Of a stretch of DNA of 64,000 nt, positions 59,510 to 64,000 are shown piece by piece (position 1 is the stretch's first letter; the number at the start of each line of letters is the position of its first letter). Origin of the DNA: Globodera rostochiensis (taxonomy: Eukaryota; Nematoda; Chromadorea; Rhabditida; Heteroderidae); the NCBI GenBank assembly GCA_018350325.1, contig JAEVLN010000002.1:2692295-2756294 (forward strand). The letters run 5' to 3'. The translations under genes and the position numbers were made by a program. A model generated the notes under the pieces. The model was not told where the DNA came from and searched no databases. It worked only from the letters and a program-made list of their open reading frames with translations.

Positions 59510-60222
59510 TCAATGCGGCTTCTTCGCGCCTTTTGTTCTGCTTTCATAAAATCCTGGTATTGGAAGTTTGCTGGCCATCTCTTAAAAGGTTATGCTTTTA
59601 AAACTGGTTAAGAATGGTCCATGGCACTTACAAATTAGCTTTTGCTTAATTTATTTTTATTTAACCTTTTATGGACTTTTTCTCACTTTCACTTTCAATT
59701 TCCACTTTCTTTTTGCCTTTACTTTTTGCTTTAACATATTCCAAATATTGTTCATAATCCGACGGTAAATTTTCAGAATCCAATTTGTTACCGCTGTCGT
59801 TGTTGTTACTGTTGATGTTGATGCTATTCGTCGTTGTTGCCCGCTCGACGTCGTCCGTCCTTCTACCGTACTCCTCCTCCGTCTGCGTTCTTTCTCTTGG
59901 GATACGGTGTTTTTTTGCCGTTGTTGCTGAACTACTGTACCCGGCCCCTTTCAGCCCGCGGCGATCCTTTATCTTCGCCATTTGGGTACGGTACTCCGTG
60001 TATTGGCCATAAACATCGGCAAGTTCCAATTTCACACCGCGCACCTCCTCCATAAATTGTCTGTAACTTTCAATGTCCATCATTTTCGTTTTGGTCGGAC
60101 GGACCAACGCTTCAAAAATCGCCGACGACGCCGCATCACTTTCCGTTTTCGCGTTGTTGTCTTTAGAGGCTTCCGCGGCCTTTTTTACGGGCTCCGTTAC
60201 TTTTTTAAATCGTTTCTCTATC
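59510..60222 (-). CDS. Coiled-coil/charged protein, two exons (possibly the end of the 61.9-63.3 kb gene)
   Basis: After an AATTTTAG acceptor at 60223 the frame reads IEKRFKKVTEPVKKAAEAS, SAIFEALVRPTKTKMMDIES, YRQFMEEVRGVKLELADVY, then a low-complexity Asn/Ser stretch and YEQYLEYVKAKSKGKKKVE up to KSIK|. The donor GTTAAA and acceptor TTTTAAG join in phase 1 to EMASKLPIPGFYESRTKGAK, stop TGA 59512-59510. The first exon has no start codon; the next candidate exon on its 5' side lies beyond the 22-bp satellite, and the end of the 61.9-kb exon (ATAACC|GTTTAA) is phase-compatible. No known domain. Confidence 0.5.
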
Positions 60223-60225
60223 TAA

Positions 60226-61755
60226 AATTAATTAAAATGGATATTTAAATAAATTAAAATGGATATTTAAATAAATTAAAATGGATATTTAAATAAATTA
60301 AAATGGATATTTAAATAAATTAAAATGGATATTTAAATAAATTAAAATGGATATTTAAATAAATTAAAATGGATATTTAAATAAATTAAAATGGATATTT
60401 AAATAAATTAAAATGGATATTTAAATAAATTAAAATGGATATTTAAATTAATTAAAATGGATATTTAAATAAATTAAAATGGATATTTAAATAAATTAAA
60501 ATGGATATTTAAATAAATTAAAATGGATATTTAAATTAATTAAAATGGATATTTAAATAAATTAAAATGGATATTTAAATAAATTAAAATGGATATTTAA
60601 ATAAATTAAAATGGATATTTAAATAAATTAAAATGGATATTTAAATTAATTAAAATGGATATTTAAATAAATTAAAATGGATATTTTAAATAAATTAAAA
60701 TGGATATTTAAATAAATTAAAATGGATATTTAAATAAATTAAATGGATATTTAAATAATTAAAATGGATATTTAAATAAATTAAAATGGATATTTAAATA
60801 TTAAATGGATATTAATAATAAATGGATATTTAAATAAATTAAAATGGATATTTAAATAATTAAAATGGATATTTAAATAAATTAAAATGGATATTTAAAT
60901 AAATTAAAATGGATATTAAATAAATTAAAATGGATATTTAAATAAATTAAAATGGATATTTAAATAAATTAAAATGATATTTAAATAAATTAAAATGGAT
61001 ATTTAAATAAATTAAATGGATATTTAAATAAATTAAATGGATATTTAAATAAATTAAAATGGATATTTAAATAAATTAAAATGGATATTTAAATAATTAA
61101 AATGGATATTTAAATAAATTAAAATGGATATTTAAATTAATTAAAATGGATATTTAAATAAATTAAAATGGATATTTAAATAAATTAAAATGGATATTTA
61201 AATAAATTAAAATGGATATTTAAATAAATTAAAATGGATATTTAAATTAATTAAAATGGATATTTAAATTAATTAAAATGGATATTTAAATTAATTAAAA
61301 TGGATATTTAAATAAATTAAAATGGATATTTAAATAAATTAAAATGGATATTTAAATAAATTAAAATGGATATTTAAATAAATTAAAATGGATATTTAAA
61401 TAAATTAAAATGGATATTTAAATAAATTAAAATGGATATTTAAATAAATTAAAATGGATATTTAAATAAATTAAAATGGATATTTAAATAAATTAAAATG
61501 GATATTTAAATAAATTAAAATGGATATTTAAATAAATTAAAATGGATATTTAAATAAATTAAAATGGATATTTAAATAAATTAAAATGGATATTTAAATA
61601 AATTAAAATGGATATTTAAATAAATTAAAATGGATATTTAAATAAATTAAAATGGATATTTAAATAAATTAAAATGGATATTTAAATAAATTAAAATGGA
61701 TATTTAAATTAATTAAAATGGATATTTAAATAAATTAAAATGGATACTTAAATAA
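60226..61755. repeat. 22-bp AT satellite, about 70 copies
   Basis: The unit is AATTAAAATGGATATTTAAATA or close to it, with occasional one-base losses and an ATAAA/ATTAA variant. It contains the palindrome ATTTAAAT. It begins 4 bp from a splice acceptor (60223) on the minus strand. Confidence 0.97.
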
Positions 61756-61899
61756 AATTATTTGAATTTAAAATCATTTATTTTTATGGAAATTTCAAGG
61801 AAAACGACTCTTTTTTTCTGCAAAATTTGCATTGGTTTTTAATAAATAAACTGATTTAACAAGCAAATATTTAAAAACAAAAAATAGAAAAAGGTTTAA

Positions 61900-63346
61900 T
61901 TAAACGGTTATAAAATATGTCATATCGTTTCTTATTATCGCATCTCTCTGAAAATTTTGCGAGTTTTGTGACCGTACCGTGTACAGTGTAGCCAGATACA
62001 GTACAACAGCTGCTCCGAATATTGTTACGGTATTGTCAAAGTAGTCTATGGTGTTGATAAGCGCAGTTTTCAGCCTGGTCATTATGAAATAGGCGGCAAA
62101 CAGCGACACTCCCAGCACAGTGACATGCTTTATCATCTCCGAGTCGCGCTTTCGACGCCGACGAAGAGCCGAGCCTGTTGTTGAACATTGGGAAACTGTT
62201 ACATATCGCAACAATTGGGTCAATTGAACAAAAGGCCTATATCAAAAGCGTTGTAAAAATAATTAGTAATAAAATTTCTCTCCACAAATTGGGGGGGGGG
62301 GAGGAATGCGCAAGAATTACGTCTAAAACGATGAGGAGCAGCAGCAGCAGCTTCACGCAGCAGCGGACCAATCTGTTTAAGCGGTCGAAGAACAACTCCC
62401 GCCGCCCCCTTGGGCGTTTTGTTTTTCAATTGTTTGGCTTGGCCCCCGGTGCCGTCGTGTCCCATAAAATGGGCGGCCACATTTTGAGCATGTTCATTTG
62501 CTGATGGAGGAAACATGGCAATCCAAAGCTTCATGGACAGCTTCACCAAATCATTGCGAGTCGGCGGTTTATTCGCGTCGTCAAAGAGTTTGTCAATGGC
62601 TTCCTTTTGAAGTCCGGGCCCCAAATTGTTCGAAAGACGACGTAAAATGCCAACAAAAACAGTGTAAATTTGCCGATGTTCGGCTGATTTAAAAAAAGAC
62701 TTTAGTGCCGTCCCCTGGGGGGAAACGTCCAAATTTTCTTTCTTTTCCTTTTCAGTCTTTTGAATAGCCGCCAAATGGTTGATAAATTGCATTGTCACTT
62801 CATGTCGCAATTGGCCCTAGAAGTTAAGACAAAATAAATAAAAGTAATTTTTTAAAACCAAAAAAGATAAACATTCTGTTAAAAAACATTAATTAATTAG
62901 CATTTAAGAGAATGAAATGGCGGCACAAACCATTGAATTACCTTTAATTACCCACCCTGTAATAATTAATTACCCACTCTAGGTTGAAAATAATTAATTA
63001 CCCATGGGTAATTAAAACAGTATACACGGTATTTATATTATATGATCTGAATTAATTATTGTTTGCTTTTCTATTAACAAATAAATGAAATGATTAAACT
63101 TTAATATATTTCACCGTTTTGTCCAACCCTTCGGCTTCCATTCTCAACGTTTGTTCAAATTGTCCGGCACTGTCACAAGCTTTTCCCCCGTGCTTTGTTT
63201 CGTTACAGTTAAAGCTGCGGTGCTCATTCGACAATAACGAAATTATATTGTCAAAAACATTTCTTAATTTAATATTTTTAGCTCTAAAATAATAAAATTA
63301 ATTATTTACATTGGATTTGTCGTCCATTTTTCGTCCTGCACTTTTA
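61900..63346 (-). CDS. Predicted membrane protein with C-terminal hydrophobic helices
   Basis: Minus-strand exons: DEKWTTNP (about 63346-63322), IAKNIKLRNVFDNIISLLS, CNETKHGGKACDSAGQFEQ up to KYIK| (63293-about 63092), GQLRHEVTMQFINHLAAIQ, TALKSFFKSAEHRQIYTVF, VGILRRLSNNLGPGLQKEA, LVKLSMKLWIAMFPPSANEH, KQIGPLLREAAAAAPHRFR (62817-about 62325), then SALRRRRKRDSEMIKHVTV, LGVSLFAAYFIMTRLKTAL and FGAAVVLYLATLYTVRS. All joins given are phase-compatible. Two hydrophobic helices preceded by a basic RRRRKR cluster suggest a membrane anchor with the N-terminal domain cytosolic. The 5' end is not resolved. Ends FITV-stop at 61900, or splices on to 60222. No family recognised. Confidence 0.6.
62935..63020. 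repeat. TAATTACCCA word-repeat patch
   Basis: AATTACCC occurs four times and its complement GGGTAATTA once in about 80 bp, inside an intron of the membrane-protein gene. Same class as the other word-repeat loci. Confidence 0.6.
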
Positions 63347-63557
63347 CTATAAATATTCTTTTTTGAATTAATTTATTTTCGAAAACAAACCTTCAAGCTG
63401 ATGAAGTTCCGAGAGTAGAATTTCAGTGAGATTTAAATTTACTGCAACTGAGTTTTGAAAATATTGGAGACAAAAAAGAAAAATAAATGAAACCATAGAA
63501 AACCTTAAAAATTAAAAAACATTTAAAATTGTGTTGTTTTATTCAAAGTATTGTAAC

Positions 63558-63736
63558 TAGAGCCCGGACTTGAGCTTCGAGCGAGATCTCGAGTCGAGAT
63601 TCTCAAAAAAATGGTCTCGAAAAATCTCGTAAAGCTCAATTTTAGTCAAGCGAGATCTCGAGGTCGAGATTTTTCGAGAATCTCGTCGAGATTTTTCGAG
63701 ATCCTCGAGACGAGATCTCGTCTCAACCGGGCTCTA
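63558..63736. mobile_element. TAGAGCCCGG-ended element with TCGAGATCTCG interior, 179 bp
   Basis: TAGAGCCCGG at the left end and CCGGGCTCTA at the right, with a perfect 8-bp target duplication ATTGTAAC on both sides (63550-63557 and 63737-63744). The interior is CGAGATCTCGAG-type words in both orientations, as in the 87-bp element at 43778 but twice as long. Confidence 0.9.
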
Positions 63737-63744
63737 ATTGTAAC

Positions 63745-64000
63745 AGTTGCTAATTTATTTATCTTCATTAAATCATTCTAAACATACAGTTTATACATAT
63801 ATAATTTATTCGCAGAATTTTATAAGATGCCAAAATTAGAAATGGTAATTTACAAACAGAATTTAATAATTTTATGTCAGCTCAGTTTGAACAAATCTTT
63901 AGCAGTTAATAAATAAATATCAGAGAATTGATTTCACCGGGTAGCCAATTTATGGCCGCCGCCCCCCCCCCTTCCGGCCCGGCTTCATCCCGCGTCAAGT
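63745..64000. other. No supported gene
   Basis: AT-rich sequence ending in a poly-C run and a GC-rich tail. No exon-like blocks. Confidence 0.4.

Overview
The window is nuclear DNA of a nematode. It carries a Warthog-type hedgehog-related protein and two SXP/RAL-2 (DUF148) genes, both nematode-restricted families, plus a Patched-related fragment, 40-100 nt introns and a patch of degenerate TTAGGC, the nematode telomere motif. The run of short secreted proteins and long secreted repeat proteins would suit a parasite, possibly a plant-parasitic tylenchid, but that is inference. Exon ends were placed by eye from splice consensus, reading phase and protein similarity.

Region 1 (1-20.5 kb) centres on one recognisable housekeeping gene, AMP deaminase (6321-13586, +). 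Around it lie decayed relatives of its own N-terminal half (0.36-2.6 kb and 18.5-19.4 kb), a duplicated piece of its 5' flank (5.2-5.75 and 17.8-18.36 kb), and broken fragments of other genes: BCS1-like AAA ATPase, two sugar-transporter remnants in opposite orientation, and a Patched sterol-sensing piece that has taken a hAT-like MITE. A 178-bp inverted repeat brackets the right-hand AMPD copy.

Region 2 (20.5-36 kb) holds a small minus-strand gene of unknown function (21.9-23.1 kb), the Warthog gene (24.4-29.4 kb, +) with N-terminal domain, low-complexity linker built from microexons and C-terminal Hint domain, a minus-strand gene encoding nine RanBP2-type zinc fingers (29.5-32.8 kb), and, head to head with it, an SLC30A9-type mitochondrial zinc transporter (33.2-35.9 kb, +). 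These last two start with almost the same leader exon, in inverted orientation.

Region 3 (36-47 kb) has two divergent SXP/RAL-2 secreted proteins separated by a 2.6-kb G-rich minisatellite, and three short secreted proteins, two of them related and divergently placed.

Region 4 (48-64 kb) is almost all minus strand: charged repetitive proteins, a large secreted protein of 10- and 13-residue repeats (NDS-VSDKERA type) whose exons encode recurring cationic modules, and a membrane-protein gene next to (or interrupted by) a 22-bp AT satellite of about 70 copies.

Two patterns recur through the window. Short non-autonomous elements with hAT-like ends and 8-bp target duplications have interiors made of one short word repeated in both orientations, and the word differs at each locus. 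Homopolymeric G or C runs of 10 or more bases are also unusually common.
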